Virus record (IMG/VR): IMGVR_UViG_3300046559_001153
Span: 1 to 64,000 of that record
Source of the DNA: a virus
Length of the DNA: 64,000 bases
Direction: 5' to 3' (one strand)
The translations under genes were made by a program, and so were the position numbers. The notes beneath the pieces were generated by a model. It had not been told where the DNA came from. It worked only from the letters and a program-made list of their open reading frames with translations, and ran no database searches. Of the stretch, positions 1 through 9,248 are shown one piece after another. The stretch's first letter is position 1. The number at the start of each line of letters is the position of its first letter.

Positions 1-792
1 GTCAGAGCAGCCCTGTGCGGATCGACCCCAGACAGGACCATGCTCAATTACAGATCCCGCCAACTGCTCGGGATGATTCACGATTCGCGTTATGCGAACT
101 ACGCTCTGCAATTCGACCCGCGGGTCACCTACTTGAACAGCACAGATCCGATTTTTTATCTGCCGTCGACCTACTCGCCTCAGATCGGAATGCAGACGTC
201 TCGACCCAGTTCAACCCTTTACGTGCTGGGCCAAGAGGATCCGCCAGACTCAGACGGAATCATGCGAGCACAGTGGACAGTTACTGTGACGCAAGAGTTG
301 GGACCACAGTTCGCAATAGAGCCCTCGCCTGTCGCGGCGATCACCCAACTCGGTTCTGCCGCACCTGGCATTATGGGCCGACAGTACGGCTCATTCGCCG
401 GGCGTGTGGGTGTTAGCATGGCGACTGTGGCCGTGACAAAACAACCAAACAGCAAACTGTGGCTTAACACGTACAATTTCATAAGTAACTTGTCTCAACC
501 GATCGCACTGGGCGACTCGGGGTACACCTTCCAATTTTACGGGCTGATCGGTGACACATGGAATGTTACGACTACCGCAACACCTAAGCGTTCGATCTGC
601 GACATGGTCAATATCCTGCAGTCCATGAGCCAGTCGACGTTGGCTGCCGTGTTTACGACGCAGTCGGAAGAGCCGTGGAACACCTACCGTAACTTGTGGG
701 AGTTGGCGCCTGAGACAAGCAATCGCATGATCGGCTTTTTGCTGGCCTACTTGCACCAGCTGGAACTACTCAGGGTGAACAGTGGCAGTTAG
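1..792 (+). CDS. Virion/tail protein, possibly 5'-partial
   Basis: I do not recognise the family. The reading frame is open to the window edge. The first ATG (position 40) gives 250 residues but has no convincing ribosome site, so the true start may lie outside the window. Around residues 101-119 it carries TQLGSAAPGIMGRQYGS, a motif that recurs almost unchanged in the large fibre protein near 20.95 kb. The remainder is rich in beta-type segments with no transmembrane helix or signal peptide. Its 3' end overlaps the next gene by 11 nt. Placement upstream of baseplate genes suggests a structural role (inference). Confidence 0.6.
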   Translation, partial: VRAALCGSTPDRTMLNYRSRQLLGMIHDSRYANYALQFDPRVTYLNSTDPIFYLPSTYSPQIGMQTSRPSSTLYVLGQEDPPDSDGIMRAQWTVTVTQELGPQFAIEPSPVAAITQLGSAAPGIMGRQYGSFAGRVGVSMATVAVTKQPNSKLWLNTYNFISNLSQPIALGDSGYTFQFYGLIGDTWNVTTTATPKRSICDMVNILQSMSQSTLAAVFTTQSEEPWNTYRNLWELAPETSNRMIGFLLAYLHQLELLRVNSGS

Positions 793-2575
793 TAAACGAT
801 GGGCGTTGACCGGGGGCATCGATGTCCAATTGTGGGTCACCCTGGACGGCGGCAAGGTGCTGAAATATCGACTGGTTCAGCATGCCAGCTATTTTGCGCT
901 TAACGAAATGCCTCAAGCAACTTGCCTATTGGCCGTCGGAAAGCCTGTGCCAGGTGACAAGCTGGACCCGTTCAATTCAACAGCGGGCCAGTTGAAAGCC
1001 ATGCAGAAGGCGTTGGTCGTCGGAAAATTTTCTGGCGATTATGACGCGGCCGGCACACAGTGGCCGGGAGCCACATCGACAACCAAAAAGACGGCAGCTA
1101 ACACGTCAATAGCCCAGACCAGCGGAGATGCCAGTGCGGCCAACTATCTTGGGTATCAGGTGCTGTTTGACGGCAAGCTGGTCGGGTTCAATTATCAGAA
1201 GATCGACGGACGAATCTTCGTGGTTGTCCAGCTGATTCACTGGTTGGTTGATCTGGCTAACACAAGCCTGTTGAGCCAGTACGTACATCCATCGGGAGCA
1301 GCTAACCTAGCATTTCCCCTGTCGCGATTGGCGCCCGGTACCGGGGATGCGGCGACACAGCCGTTTCTGGTCAGCGACGTGGGCCCTGACCTGCTCGATC
1401 TGCCCCAGCTCACACAGGACGTCTGGGGAGCACTCAAGGATTTCTTCTACGTGTACGCCGGCTCACGTCCAATGGACTTCGGCGGGGATTTTTCAACAAA
1501 TCTGGTAGCCAACTCGGCCGTGAATAATCTGGCTAAGAATGCTCTGGCTAGGATGGAAGGCGGCCTGGGCATGACTGCAGAGACCAGGAAGGCCCTGTTT
1601 CCGTACAACTTCGGGAAACCGGGCAGCCCGCTGCAGACCAGTTCACCGTCTGGTGACGAGGCGGTGGCCGGGGCTATCCGATCTTCGATCATGAAACAGA
1701 TCAATCAAGTCTATGGCGCCGGGACGTTGTGGGATCATCTTGTTGGAGAGATCAGCCCGAACTTCGACCTGCACGTCGTGCCAATGATCGACCGGGCTCT
1801 GGTCGTGCCGCTTACACCCGGCTTGAGTTTTACGGGCAATCAGACGCCGTGGAGAACACTGGCTGTCGACGACTACTTTGCCGAGAACATGCAGGCAGCG
1901 TTGCACTATCCGATCAAGGCTGTTGTGGTGGCAAATAACCGGGGCCGGTCGTCGACGGACGCTAACATCACCAAAGTCAGCTTTAACGGATTGTTCCAAC
2001 CGCTGGATATACCCGACGCAGCAAATGGGGCGATTGTCTTTCTGCAAGCCCCCGAATGGATCCAGGAGATTGAACCGTCTGCAGCTAGAAACAGTGCTCC
2101 ACCTGGCGTACAGGTCGGAGCAGTGGTTAATGCCGCTGAGAATCCACAGAAACCAGCCAATGCCAACAATGCGGCCCAAGCCGGTGTCGACCTCGCTAAG
2201 ACGCAATTCAACTATCTGAACCGGTTTGCCCAGTCAATGTACGTACAACGGGCCCTGGCCGGTCGTGTCGGCACGATTGCCAGCCGACTGCGATTCGATA
2301 TTGCTCCGGGTTCGACGATCAAACTGATGGGTTCATCGGAATTGTTCTTGTCCAAAAACCAGGATGCATTGGCCCAGGACGTCTACGGGTTGGTCGTGCG
2401 ATCGTCGATTCTGATCGATGCAGACTCCCAACAAGCTGCAACAACCTATCAGCTGTCGCACCTTCGAAGCCTGTCCGAAACGCAGTCAGGGTACTGCCAG
2501 GCGTCCAATCCGTTGTACAATACACGCTTTGTGGGAACACCGATGCTCCCCGCCTTTAACATCGGAAACATTTGA
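782..2575 (+). CDS. Probable virion or baseplate structural protein
   Basis: A 597-residue protein of unrecognised family. It starts at GTG 782 within the end of the previous gene (GGG-containing site about 9 nt upstream). The N-terminus (ALTGGIDVQLWVTLDGG) and the long mixed alpha/beta body have no enzyme motif I can name, no signal peptide and no membrane segment. A low-complexity Thr/Ser/Ala stretch lies near residues 95-120 and an Ala/Asn-rich linker near 440-470, typical of linkers in multi-domain tail proteins. Its position before the lipase, sigma and baseplate-wedge genes supports a virion role only by context. Confidence 0.6.
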   Translation: MAVSKRWALTGGIDVQLWVTLDGGKVLKYRLVQHASYFALNEMPQATCLLAVGKPVPGDKLDPFNSTAGQLKAMQKALVVGKFSGDYDAAGTQWPGATSTTKKTAANTSIAQTSGDASAANYLGYQVLFDGKLVGFNYQKIDGRIFVVVQLIHWLVDLANTSLLSQYVHPSGAANLAFPLSRLAPGTGDAATQPFLVSDVGPDLLDLPQLTQDVWGALKDFFYVYAGSRPMDFGGDFSTNLVANSAVNNLAKNALARMEGGLGMTAETRKALFPYNFGKPGSPLQTSSPSGDEAVAGAIRSSIMKQINQVYGAGTLWDHLVGEISPNFDLHVVPMIDRALVVPLTPGLSFTGNQTPWRTLAVDDYFAENMQAALHYPIKAVVVANNRGRSSTDANITKVSFNGLFQPLDIPDAANGAIVFLQAPEWIQEIEPSAARNSAPPGVQVGAVVNAAENPQKPANANNAAQAGVDLAKTQFNYLNRFAQSMYVQRALAGRVGTIASRLRFDIAPGSTIKLMGSSELFLSKNQDALAQDVYGLVVRSSILIDADSQQAATTYQLSHLRSLSETQSGYCQASNPLYNTRFVGTPMLPAFNIGNI

Positions 2576-2584
2576 AAGACTGTC

Positions 2585-3523
2585 ATGATCGCTCAGACAC
2601 TCGAGGGACGCATGTTGGCCATGTGCAATCTGGCCAAAGCCGTCAACGATTCTGACGAGACAACTACGGTCAGTGGCCCATGGGCAGAGGCTGCCGGGTT
2701 GCTGGGAACGACCGTGTCAATCGCCAGTGGAAGGGACAACATCAACGCGGCTCTTGTCGGCAAAATGGATATCGGTACGACGGTTGCGTTCCGCGGTACG
2801 ATCTCTGTGAATGATCACACACGACCGTGGAAGGAGAGGCTGCTCGACTGGATGCAGGACTTCGACGCCGTCCAGACAGACTGGAATGGGGTATTTGTGC
2901 ATTCAGGATTTGCCGAAGCAATAGATTCAATGTGGCCCACGGTTCAATCGCTTATTACCGACGATACCCCTGGCGTGTATTTCACTGGTCACAGCAAAGG
3001 CGGGGCAATGGCCACGCTCGCAGCAATTCAGTTTTACAGACTGACCGGCCGACCGTCACTCGTTACAACGTTTGGAGCAGCTCGCAGCGTAGGTGCCGCA
3101 TCGGCCAATAAGATATTCGGGATGCCAATCTCGATTCACCGATACGAGAATGCCGGCGACATTGTTCCATTGACACCGCCCTGCACGGAGATCGCCGAGC
3201 TGGCTGCCCAGGAACTGGGGCATCCGATCGGCGTCCTTGACTACGAGAGCATTGGGGATTTGAAATTCGTAAACAAGGAACGCACAGTTGATACCTGTTC
3301 AAAGTTCATCAGTCAATTTCGTCAGGGAGCCGCGTTGGCCGAGTTGATCCTGCATGGCAATATGGACGCAATCGTGGATGCCCATGCGATCGGCCTGGGC
3401 GGTGCGTACCAACAAGCAGTTGCACCGGAAGTAACAGGAATAGCCAATTCGCAGGTGGCCAGCCTGTTACAAGGCCGATCCGTCCCTCTTTTCTCGCTTA
3501 TTTCGAAGCAGTTCGATACTTAA
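2585..3523 (+). CDS. Lipase class 3-like alpha/beta hydrolase
   Basis: The 312-residue protein carries the hallmarks of fungal-type class 3 lipases: VAFRGT, an HSGF segment, then the nucleophile elbow GHSKGGAMATL (Ser near residue 137). Further on are NAGDIVPLTPP (candidate acid residue Asp near 190) and DAHAIGLGGAY (candidate His near 266). There is no signal peptide, so export would need the virion or lysis. Flanked by structural genes, it may be a tail-borne enzyme acting on host membrane or cell-envelope esters (inference). Its TAA stop is part of an 18-bp A/T dyad element that leads into the sigma-factor gene. Confidence 0.8.
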   Translation: MIAQTLEGRMLAMCNLAKAVNDSDETTTVSGPWAEAAGLLGTTVSIASGRDNINAALVGKMDIGTTVAFRGTISVNDHTRPWKERLLDWMQDFDAVQTDWNGVFVHSGFAEAIDSMWPTVQSLITDDTPGVYFTGHSKGGAMATLAAIQFYRLTGRPSLVTTFGAARSVGAASANKIFGMPISIHRYENAGDIVPLTPPCTEIAELAAQELGHPIGVLDYESIGDLKFVNKERTVDTCSKFISQFRQGAALAELILHGNMDAIVDAHAIGLGGAYQQAVAPEVTGIANSQVASLLQGRSVPLFSLISKQFDT

Positions 3524-3538
3524 CTTTTTGAAAAGTTA
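3521..3538. repeat. A/T dyad element, copy 1
   Basis: TAACTTTTTGAAAAGTTA, a near-perfect 8+8 palindrome. Its first three bases are the stop codon of the lipase gene, and it ends 2 nt before the ATG of the sigma-like gene. One of eight related copies in the window. Confidence 0.85.
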
Positions 3539-3540
3539 CA

Positions 3541-4275
3541 ATGCCCACTCCGACCGATTTTCTTGAACCTGCCTATCGCCCCGCGTGGGTAGCTTGGAAG
3601 ACAAAACCGTCTCAGCAGACCACGAGTCATCTGCTGGATACGATCCAGCCCGCGATCACCAAGGCTGTCACGTTGAACATCGGGCCGAAGAGCGACCCGG
3701 TTCTGGGCGGGCACGCCAAACTGTTGGCTCTGCAGGCGATGGAATCGTACGATCCGGCCCGGGCCAGCGTAGGAACGCATTTGACTCGAAATCTACAGCG
3801 GCTTAAACGGCTGAACGCCAGACAAGCTCAAGCCATCCCCATCCCCGAGCACTGGCTCATATCGCATCAAACAGTTCGACGGGCCGAGGATGAATTGAGC
3901 GAGGACCTGGGCCGGGCGCCGACCATGCAGGAAATTGCCAGCCATACGAAGTTACCCATCGAAAAGGTGCAGCAGTTTCGCGGTGCCATCTTCCCGGCGG
4001 CCGAGAGCGATCTGGCTGCGTCCGGCCAAAACTATGTGTCGTCATACGTGCCAGGAGTTCAGCCGGGTTCGACTGCGTGGACAGAGGCAGTTTACTCGGA
4101 CATGGATCCGATCAATCAAAAGATCATGGAACATTCTCTAGGTTTACACGGACAACCCCGTTTGCCTAATCACGAAATTGCCAAGTTGTTACGCTTGTCG
4201 CCAGGAGCCATCTCCCAACGCAAGGCTCGCATTCAACAAACACTGGATAAGGAGTCGGAGCTCTCTCCGTTCTAA
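3541..4275 (+). CDS. Sigma-70-family transcription factor
   Basis: The 244-residue protein has a region-2-like segment (MESYDPARASVGTHL and following, residues ~75-95). A clear region 3 follows (AEDELSEDLGRAPTMQEIA, ~115-135), and then a region-4 helix-turn-helix (PNHEIAKLLRLSPGAISQRK, ~212-232). No region 1 is visible. Such a compact sigma, placed inside the virion gene block, is likely to redirect host RNA polymerase to late phage promoters, as T4 gp55 does (functional analogy; inference). It follows an A/T dyad element and overlaps the next ATG by one base (TAATG), implying coupled translation. Confidence 0.8.
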   Translation: MPTPTDFLEPAYRPAWVAWKTKPSQQTTSHLLDTIQPAITKAVTLNIGPKSDPVLGGHAKLLALQAMESYDPARASVGTHLTRNLQRLKRLNARQAQAIPIPEHWLISHQTVRRAEDELSEDLGRAPTMQEIASHTKLPIEKVQQFRGAIFPAAESDLAASGQNYVSSYVPGVQPGSTAWTEAVYSDMDPINQKIMEHSLGLHGQPRLPNHEIAKLLRLSPGAISQRKARIQQTLDKESELSPF

Positions 4276-4739
4276 TGCCCACTGCCGTCGACGTTCCTCC
4301 GGAATTCAACGCACTGATCCAGAAGCTGCAAAGCCTGTCGTCCAAGTTGGCCGACGCGGAACAGAATGGCGGTGCGTCCCTGTGGATGGTCCCAGCTATC
4401 AGCCCGTCATCGAGCCCATGGCCCGGCGACGTCACTGACTACGTCAACATGGTTAAGCTGTTCGACAGGAGCAGTTCCAATCAACAGTACATCGACATTA
4501 CGACGGCAGCCAAGCCCGGCTCACAGGGTGATGCGCAGGTCTTACAAACGGTCATTGATTACACGGCTACGATGCAGCGAGCCTTTCTCCAGCGACACAC
4601 GTCCAACAAAGCCCGGGCCTTCGCTCACGCAGCGACCAGGAAACGGGGCCACGGGCTCGATTATGGGACCTTCGGCCTGGCTGTACTGCAACAGCTGCAG
4701 CAACTTGTAGCGATTGGCAAATCGGAGCCCCAGTCATGA
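4275..4739 (+). CDS. Hypothetical protein upstream of gp25-like gene
   Basis: 154 residues, family not recognised. The N-terminal half is predicted helical (FNALIQKLQSLSSKLADAEQ), followed by a Pro/Ser segment and a basic region (HTSNKARAFAHAATRKRGHG). The start shares a base with the sigma gene stop, and the stop overlaps the next start (ATGA). This tight coupling to two baseplate wedge genes suggests a tail-assembly or baseplate role, by context only. Confidence 0.6.
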   Translation: MPTAVDVPPEFNALIQKLQSLSSKLADAEQNGGASLWMVPAISPSSSPWPGDVTDYVNMVKLFDRSSSNQQYIDITTAAKPGSQGDAQVLQTVIDYTATMQRAFLQRHTSNKARAFAHAATRKRGHGLDYGTFGLAVLQQLQQLVAIGKSEPQS

Positions 4740-5218
4740 GCGGAATCGCCGACTATGTAGGACGGACCGTCGACGTGCTGGCCTGGCAGTGGCCCAGCAC
4801 TCAGAACGGGTTACTGACGGCCGCACTGATGCTGCCGGGCAATGACGGGATGATCATTGCCGGCATAGACAAATTGGTGCAACGATTCCTGCTCGAGCTG
4901 CTGACCGAGTCGGGCTCCATTCTTTTTGCTCCTACTCGAGGGTGCCAGTTCATGGCCTACCTCCGAATGGGCCATATTCGAACATCATTCGACGCCCACC
5001 AGTTGTTCAATTCGGCCCTGGTGGATATCACTCGAAACCTGCTGTCTGATCAACTGTTGTCTGATCCGACTGACGAACAATTTGCCGGTGCCACTTTGAC
5101 AAGCATCTCGCTCTCTGCCGATATTCTGACATTTGGCGTCAGCGTGCTGAGTCAGGCTGGGACCGGCCGCACGGTTGTTTTGCCGCTTTCAACGACGCTT
5201 ACTGGAGGACCCAACTGA
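4736..5218 (+). CDS. Baseplate wedge protein, gp25-like
   Basis: 160 residues. The central segment (LLTESGSILFAPTRGCQF, then LRMGHIRTSF) and a C-terminal beta-rich part resemble the small gp25/lysozyme-like wedge fold, in which a compact protein with an 'LLT..G...P..G' turn precedes gp6. Identification rests mainly on size and on immediate coupling (ATGA upstream, TGATG downstream) to the unmistakable baseplate-J gene. Family assignment is therefore probable, not certain. Confidence 0.6.
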   Translation: MSGIADYVGRTVDVLAWQWPSTQNGLLTAALMLPGNDGMIIAGIDKLVQRFLLELLTESGSILFAPTRGCQFMAYLRMGHIRTSFDAHQLFNSALVDITRNLLSDQLLSDPTDEQFAGATLTSISLSADILTFGVSVLSQAGTGRTVVLPLSTTLTGGPN

Positions 5219-6873
5219 TGGCTCTGGCATTAACAACCCTCGACGCCCTGAACGAGACGGATGTAGCGGACCTGCTGGCCCAGCTGCAGGCTGCCCTGCA
5301 GGCTAACAATCCAACTCTCGACACACGCCGCGGAGTGGTCTTCGACATCGTGCTTGGATCTGAAGCCCAGTTTGCTGAAATGATTCAGGACAATATCGAG
5401 CTGGTCACGTCGTCCAACAGCTTGTTGGCCATTACAAGCAATCCGGCCGGTGCGGATACCAGCCTGGTTGACGCGGTCCTGTCTAACTACAACTTGACGC
5501 GTAACCCAGGTAGTGCGGCAGCCGGAAGTGTCACGATCATTGTGAATGCCAACTCGCCGGTCACGATCGGGCAGGGAACCATATTTACCAGCGGGACGTT
5601 GCAGTTCACGTCGGATGATTCGTACTCGGCAAAAACCAGTGCCTCGCTGATCGTGTTGAGTACAGACAGGCTCTTACAGCCACTGGGGAATGGGCTGTTT
5701 GCCTTCACAGTCAATGTGACCGCGTCCAGTGTCGGGTCAGCGGCTGAGCTCACGCAAGGCACACTGTTGATTCCTGCTGTGATTCCAGTCACGTTTGTGA
5801 AAGCGTACGCAACATCCGATTTTACCGGCGGACTGGACCCGGAAACGAACAGCCAATTACTACTCCAGCAACAGCACGGCATCGCGGCCAAAGCCCTGTC
5901 GGGTTCAATTGCGATGAACGCAGCCCTCTTGAACGTACCGGCGTTCGCCAACATTGTTACGACATCAGTTGTTGGTTACGGAAATGCAGCCATGCTTCGT
6001 GACATGCACACGATCTTTCCGATGCACTTCGGCGGACGAATCGACTGGTACATCCGCAGCACGTTGCAAGTTCAAACGATTGTGCTCACCAAGACGGCCA
6101 CTCTGATTCAGATCCTGCCTGACGGTTCGGGCGTCTGGCAGCTGTCTATCGGCCGCGGTGACGCACCGGGCTTCTACGATGTGACATCCGTTCTTCCGTT
6201 GAACTCGAGCGCGATCGGCACACTGGCCATTACGGCTGACGTCCGAGGAACTGACCTGTCTGCGATAGGGACCAGCCTGATCCCCGACATCGCCAACCCG
6301 GTCGAGGGGGCCTATTCGAGATTTCAAACGGCCGTCATCCAGTTCAACGACACGACCGCATCGACCGCCGGCCTGGTAATCAACAAGTCGACAGCCAGTT
6401 ATGCTGTCTCTGTCCGCGGCTTGCCGTTGATTGACCAGATGCACGACTATGTGGCGGCCAATGGCGTACGATTCCCCACAGCCGATATCCTGGTCAAAGC
6501 ACCGGTTCCCTGTTTCTTGCAACTGTCATTGACCATCTTCATCGAAACAGGTGACGTTACACCCAACACATCAGCCATCGCACAGGCCATGGCTCAGGTC
6601 GTGAACAATACGCCTTTCGTAGGCCGTCTGTTCGCGTCGAATCTGGTCAGTGTGGCCCAGGGCCTATTGGCCGGAAATCAGAGTATTGGACCGATCGACA
6701 TGTTCGGTAAGATCCGACGACCGGATGGGACGCTTAAATACATTCGTAATAACGCCGTATTGCAAGTTCCGAGCGACCCTGCGAACATGATAAATGACCA
6801 AACCGTGCAATTCTTCATCACTCCCAGTGATATTGGAATTGCTGTCCAAACTCTCTCAGCCCCGGAGACATGA
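5218..6873 (+). CDS. Baseplate wedge protein, baseplate J (gp6)-like
   Basis: The 551-residue protein matches the baseplate J/gp6 pattern. An N-terminal helical part (TRRGVVFDIVLGSEAQFAEM) precedes repeated beta modules (PVTIGQGTIFTSGTLQFTSD). The diagnostic segment SDFTGGLDPETNSQLLLQQ follows, then an alpha/beta C-terminal domain. In contractile-tailed phages these proteins form the ring of the baseplate wedge. Its start overlaps the stop of the gp25-like gene (TGATG). This is the best evidence in the window for a contractile tail. Confidence 0.85.
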   Translation: MALALTTLDALNETDVADLLAQLQAALQANNPTLDTRRGVVFDIVLGSEAQFAEMIQDNIELVTSSNSLLAITSNPAGADTSLVDAVLSNYNLTRNPGSAAAGSVTIIVNANSPVTIGQGTIFTSGTLQFTSDDSYSAKTSASLIVLSTDRLLQPLGNGLFAFTVNVTASSVGSAAELTQGTLLIPAVIPVTFVKAYATSDFTGGLDPETNSQLLLQQQHGIAAKALSGSIAMNAALLNVPAFANIVTTSVVGYGNAAMLRDMHTIFPMHFGGRIDWYIRSTLQVQTIVLTKTATLIQILPDGSGVWQLSIGRGDAPGFYDVTSVLPLNSSAIGTLAITADVRGTDLSAIGTSLIPDIANPVEGAYSRFQTAVIQFNDTTASTAGLVINKSTASYAVSVRGLPLIDQMHDYVAANGVRFPTADILVKAPVPCFLQLSLTIFIETGDVTPNTSAIAQAMAQVVNNTPFVGRLFASNLVSVAQGLLAGNQSIGPIDMFGKIRRPDGTLKYIRNNAVLQVPSDPANMINDQTVQFFITPSDIGIAVQTLSAPET

Positions 6874-6874
6874 A

Positions 6875-7309
6875 ATGTTCCCCACGTCCATTTGGCAAAG
6901 ACTGATCGGTAACGGCCTCTTAATCTGGGCAGCTGGCTGCGTTGCAGTCGCGCACTCGACCGGTGCGTCGTTGACCTCGTCCTCAATGGCAATCCCTTAC
7001 GTCTCGATAATCATAAGTTGCATGATTCAAGGGACGAGCTGGAAGACCTGGGTGAACAGGCTTCGTCCTGACACGTTCGATCCGCCCCCATCCACGGCTC
7101 AGACGCCTCTCGGCGACAAGGAAACTGAAGTCGAATTGTACCGCTGTTACCAGGAGCTGGTAGCCGCGTCAGAATCCGAAACGAACGTTGAAGCCCTGGA
7201 CCATTTCAGAGACGGATGGGTCAGCCTGTTCAACACATCACACCGGGCCAAGATTACCGATTCGTCGACCCCCTCGTCAGTTGACCTCACCAAGACCGCA
7301 AAAGCCTGA
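6875..7309 (+). CDS. Small membrane protein, possible holin-like
   Basis: 144 residues from the ATG preceded by a GGAG site (an upstream in-frame ATG would lie deep inside the gp6-like gene). Two hydrophobic segments are visible, LIGNGLLIWAAGCVAVAH and IPYVSIIISCMIQG, followed by a charged soluble tail of about 80 residues. Two membrane spans with a cytoplasmic tail, next to a lipoprotein and a peptidase gene, would suit a holin or another membrane protein of a lysis cassette. No family signature supports that, so it remains an inference. Confidence 0.6.
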   Translation: MFPTSIWQRLIGNGLLIWAAGCVAVAHSTGASLTSSSMAIPYVSIIISCMIQGTSWKTWVNRLRPDTFDPPPSTAQTPLGDKETEVELYRCYQELVAASESETNVEALDHFRDGWVSLFNTSHRAKITDSSTPSSVDLTKTAKA

Positions 7310-7319
7310 AAGGTTCACC

Positions 7320-7865
7320 ATGAAGAAATCATTGTTTGCAATATGGCTCTGCCTGAGCCTGGCCGGATGCGGCCTCAGTATTCCGGGATGGTCAGTGCCG
7401 GGGGAGTCAGATCCGGTTACCCCGGACACTCCCGTGACACCAGCGGTGATCGACGTCCACGATATCGTGAAGCCGGCCGACGATATGGGCCTCGGAACGT
7501 CCGTGCCCCCATTGTTTGCGTCGTACCGCGATCAAGCCGTGGCCAAACGCGATGCTGCTGTCTTGGCGGCCATGTATGCGGAACTTGCCGATTTGGTCGA
7601 ACGAGATGGTGCTGCCAAAAAGAAGCTGACTACAACCGACGATCTGGTCAATCTGCAAGGCGCCCAAGCCGACTTCATGCTCCTGGGAACCGATTTCAAC
7701 TCGATCACTCGCCGGTACCCGAATGTGGTTGCGGCTTTCGTGGATCTCGATAAGAAGACGCTGCCCGAAAGCGCCAAGCTCGATGACGGTACACCAACCA
7801 ACAGATCCAAGTTCGTAAATCTTTGCCGAAGCAAGGCGTGGGGTTGTTATCAGGCGTCGAAATGA
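7320..7865 (+). CDS. Phage lipoprotein
   Basis: 181 residues. A typical lipoprotein signal (MKKSLFAIWLCLSLAGCG) places the lipobox LAG-C at residues 15-18, so the mature protein should be lipid-anchored in the envelope. A Pro/Val/Thr linker (SDPVTPDTPVTPAVID) follows, then a helical domain with a C-terminal Cys pair (NLCRSKAWGCY). Spanin-type outer-membrane subunits are lipoproteins but much shorter, so a spanin role is only a possibility. The stop overlaps the next start (ATGA). Confidence 0.7.
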   Translation: MKKSLFAIWLCLSLAGCGLSIPGWSVPGESDPVTPDTPVTPAVIDVHDIVKPADDMGLGTSVPPLFASYRDQAVAKRDAAVLAAMYAELADLVERDGAAKKKLTTTDDLVNLQGAQADFMLLGTDFNSITRRYPNVVAAFVDLDKKTLPESAKLDDGTPTNRSKFVNLCRSKAWGCYQASK

Positions 7866-8056
7866 ATGAACAAATGTCATTCTTGAATAATGTTCTCGCG
7901 TCGGCCCGCACAGGGAACAATGCAGCCGTCAGTCTGTTGCGAGATGTTTGTCGAAAAGCAGCAGAGGCCGCTCCGGCTAATGATTTAATCCTGATCGGTC
8001 AATTTTTGTACGATATGCGACTCATGGCCGCTCAAGCAGCTATTGAGCGAAATTGA
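7862..8056 (+). CDS. Small helical protein
   Basis: 64 residues starting at the ATG that overlaps the lipoprotein stop codon (ATGA). The sequence (MNEQMSFLNNVLASARTG) is wholly helical in appearance, with no membrane segment or known motif. Translational coupling to the lipoprotein suggests a joint function. Confidence 0.55.
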   Translation: MNEQMSFLNNVLASARTGNNAAVSLLRDVCRKAAEAAPANDLILIGQFLYDMRLMAAQAAIERN

Positions 8057-8066
8057 AAGGTGCCCA

Positions 8067-9224
8067 ATGTCTGATCTGCAGGAAAATCCCGGTATCTTCG
8101 TGCAGGGGCCAAAGCACGAGTACTACACCGAGTATGGCGGCAACGAGGTCTGGGCTGTCGATCCAGACACTGGTGCTCGCGATCTGATCTACGATCCCAG
8201 CGATCCGACACAGGTCGCCCCGTTTGGCTGTTTGCTTAATGCGGCGGACGCTATCCCTGGCCGCCGAGACCTCGTAGCGAGGCCTTGGAGCGATCCGGAC
8301 GTTCCGGACGTTATGAGAGGTCTGCCTCTGCCCGACGTCTTCCTGATGGGCCCCAAGGCCCTTGCCGGCGGGCAAGGGAAAGATGTCGTTGGTACGTGCC
8401 TGCAGAAGATCGGCGACTGCACCTGCGCGTGTGCCTCAAACGTCGTAGAAGGCACGATGAACTCGGAGGAGATCTTTTTTGGTCAAAGTCTCTATCATCC
8501 CCAGATTTCCATTTCCCATCTGTATTACGGTGCCCAGGCCGCTTTTGGCAAGCCGGGTGGCGACGGAGCCATGACCCAGGGCGTCGCCTTGGTCCTCCAG
8601 GGCTACGCACAGACCAAATACGCAAACTTCAACGGGCGGTACGGCGGAGTCGTCCACGAGGCCCCCTGCGACGCTGTAACGGATCCCGATCTGGTCTCCG
8701 GTTACCCGTATCAGCCCCAACTGGAAACAAAAGGGGTGGCTCCCCCGGCCATGTGGATTGAATTCGGTCTGAAACACTTGTGCGGGGAAGGCACCGGTGA
8801 CTGCCGAGCCGTGGCTGACTTCGACTCGGCCCTGCAAGTCTGGGCGTCCGGACACATCATCTTTACCGGGATCAGCTGGCCGCAGAGCTGGTCGTACTGC
8901 GACAAGAACGGCTTCCTGACGAAGCAGCTGGCAATGGGCGCCAAGCCAGGCGGCCATGAGGTGAATTTCTGCGGCTACATCAAACGCCAGGCGCAGAGCG
9001 GTTACGGCGGATCAAATACTCTCACGATGAGTCTGGCCGGCGGGAACCCGTACTGGTTGAATATGGGAAATAGCTGGGGTCTTGACTTCGGCGTGCAGGG
9101 CCACATCCTGGTACCGTATTCCCAATTCGTTCAGGTCGGTGCTTTGAAGGAGATGTACACGATCAGTTACACGAACGGCTGGGACAAATCCCGTCTGCTC
9201 GATTGGACCAAGGGATACAACTAA
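8067..9224 (+). CDS. Papain-like (C1-type) cysteine peptidase
   Basis: 385 residues from ATG 8067 (AAAGG site). The elements of the papain family occur in order. A Gln/Cys segment QKIGDCTCACASNVVEG (~111-127) resembles the oxyanion-Gln/nucleophile-Cys helix. GGHEVNFCGYI (~294) resembles the 'GGHAV..VGY' His motif, and YWLNMGNSWGLDFGVQGHI (~329) resembles the Asn motif 'NSWG..WG..G'. The usual Trp after the nucleophile is missing and several Cys compete for that role, so the active Cys cannot be fixed by eye. No signal peptide is seen. It may act in virion maturation, host-envelope degradation or lysis (inference). Confidence 0.7.
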   Translation: MSDLQENPGIFVQGPKHEYYTEYGGNEVWAVDPDTGARDLIYDPSDPTQVAPFGCLLNAADAIPGRRDLVARPWSDPDVPDVMRGLPLPDVFLMGPKALAGGQGKDVVGTCLQKIGDCTCACASNVVEGTMNSEEIFFGQSLYHPQISISHLYYGAQAAFGKPGGDGAMTQGVALVLQGYAQTKYANFNGRYGGVVHEAPCDAVTDPDLVSGYPYQPQLETKGVAPPAMWIEFGLKHLCGEGTGDCRAVADFDSALQVWASGHIIFTGISWPQSWSYCDKNGFLTKQLAMGAKPGGHEVNFCGYIKRQAQSGYGGSNTLTMSLAGGNPYWLNMGNSWGLDFGVQGHILVPYSQFVQVGALKEMYTISYTNGWDKSRLLDWTKGYN

Positions 9225-9248
9225 CCCTGTTTGAGCATGGAGGCTCCG

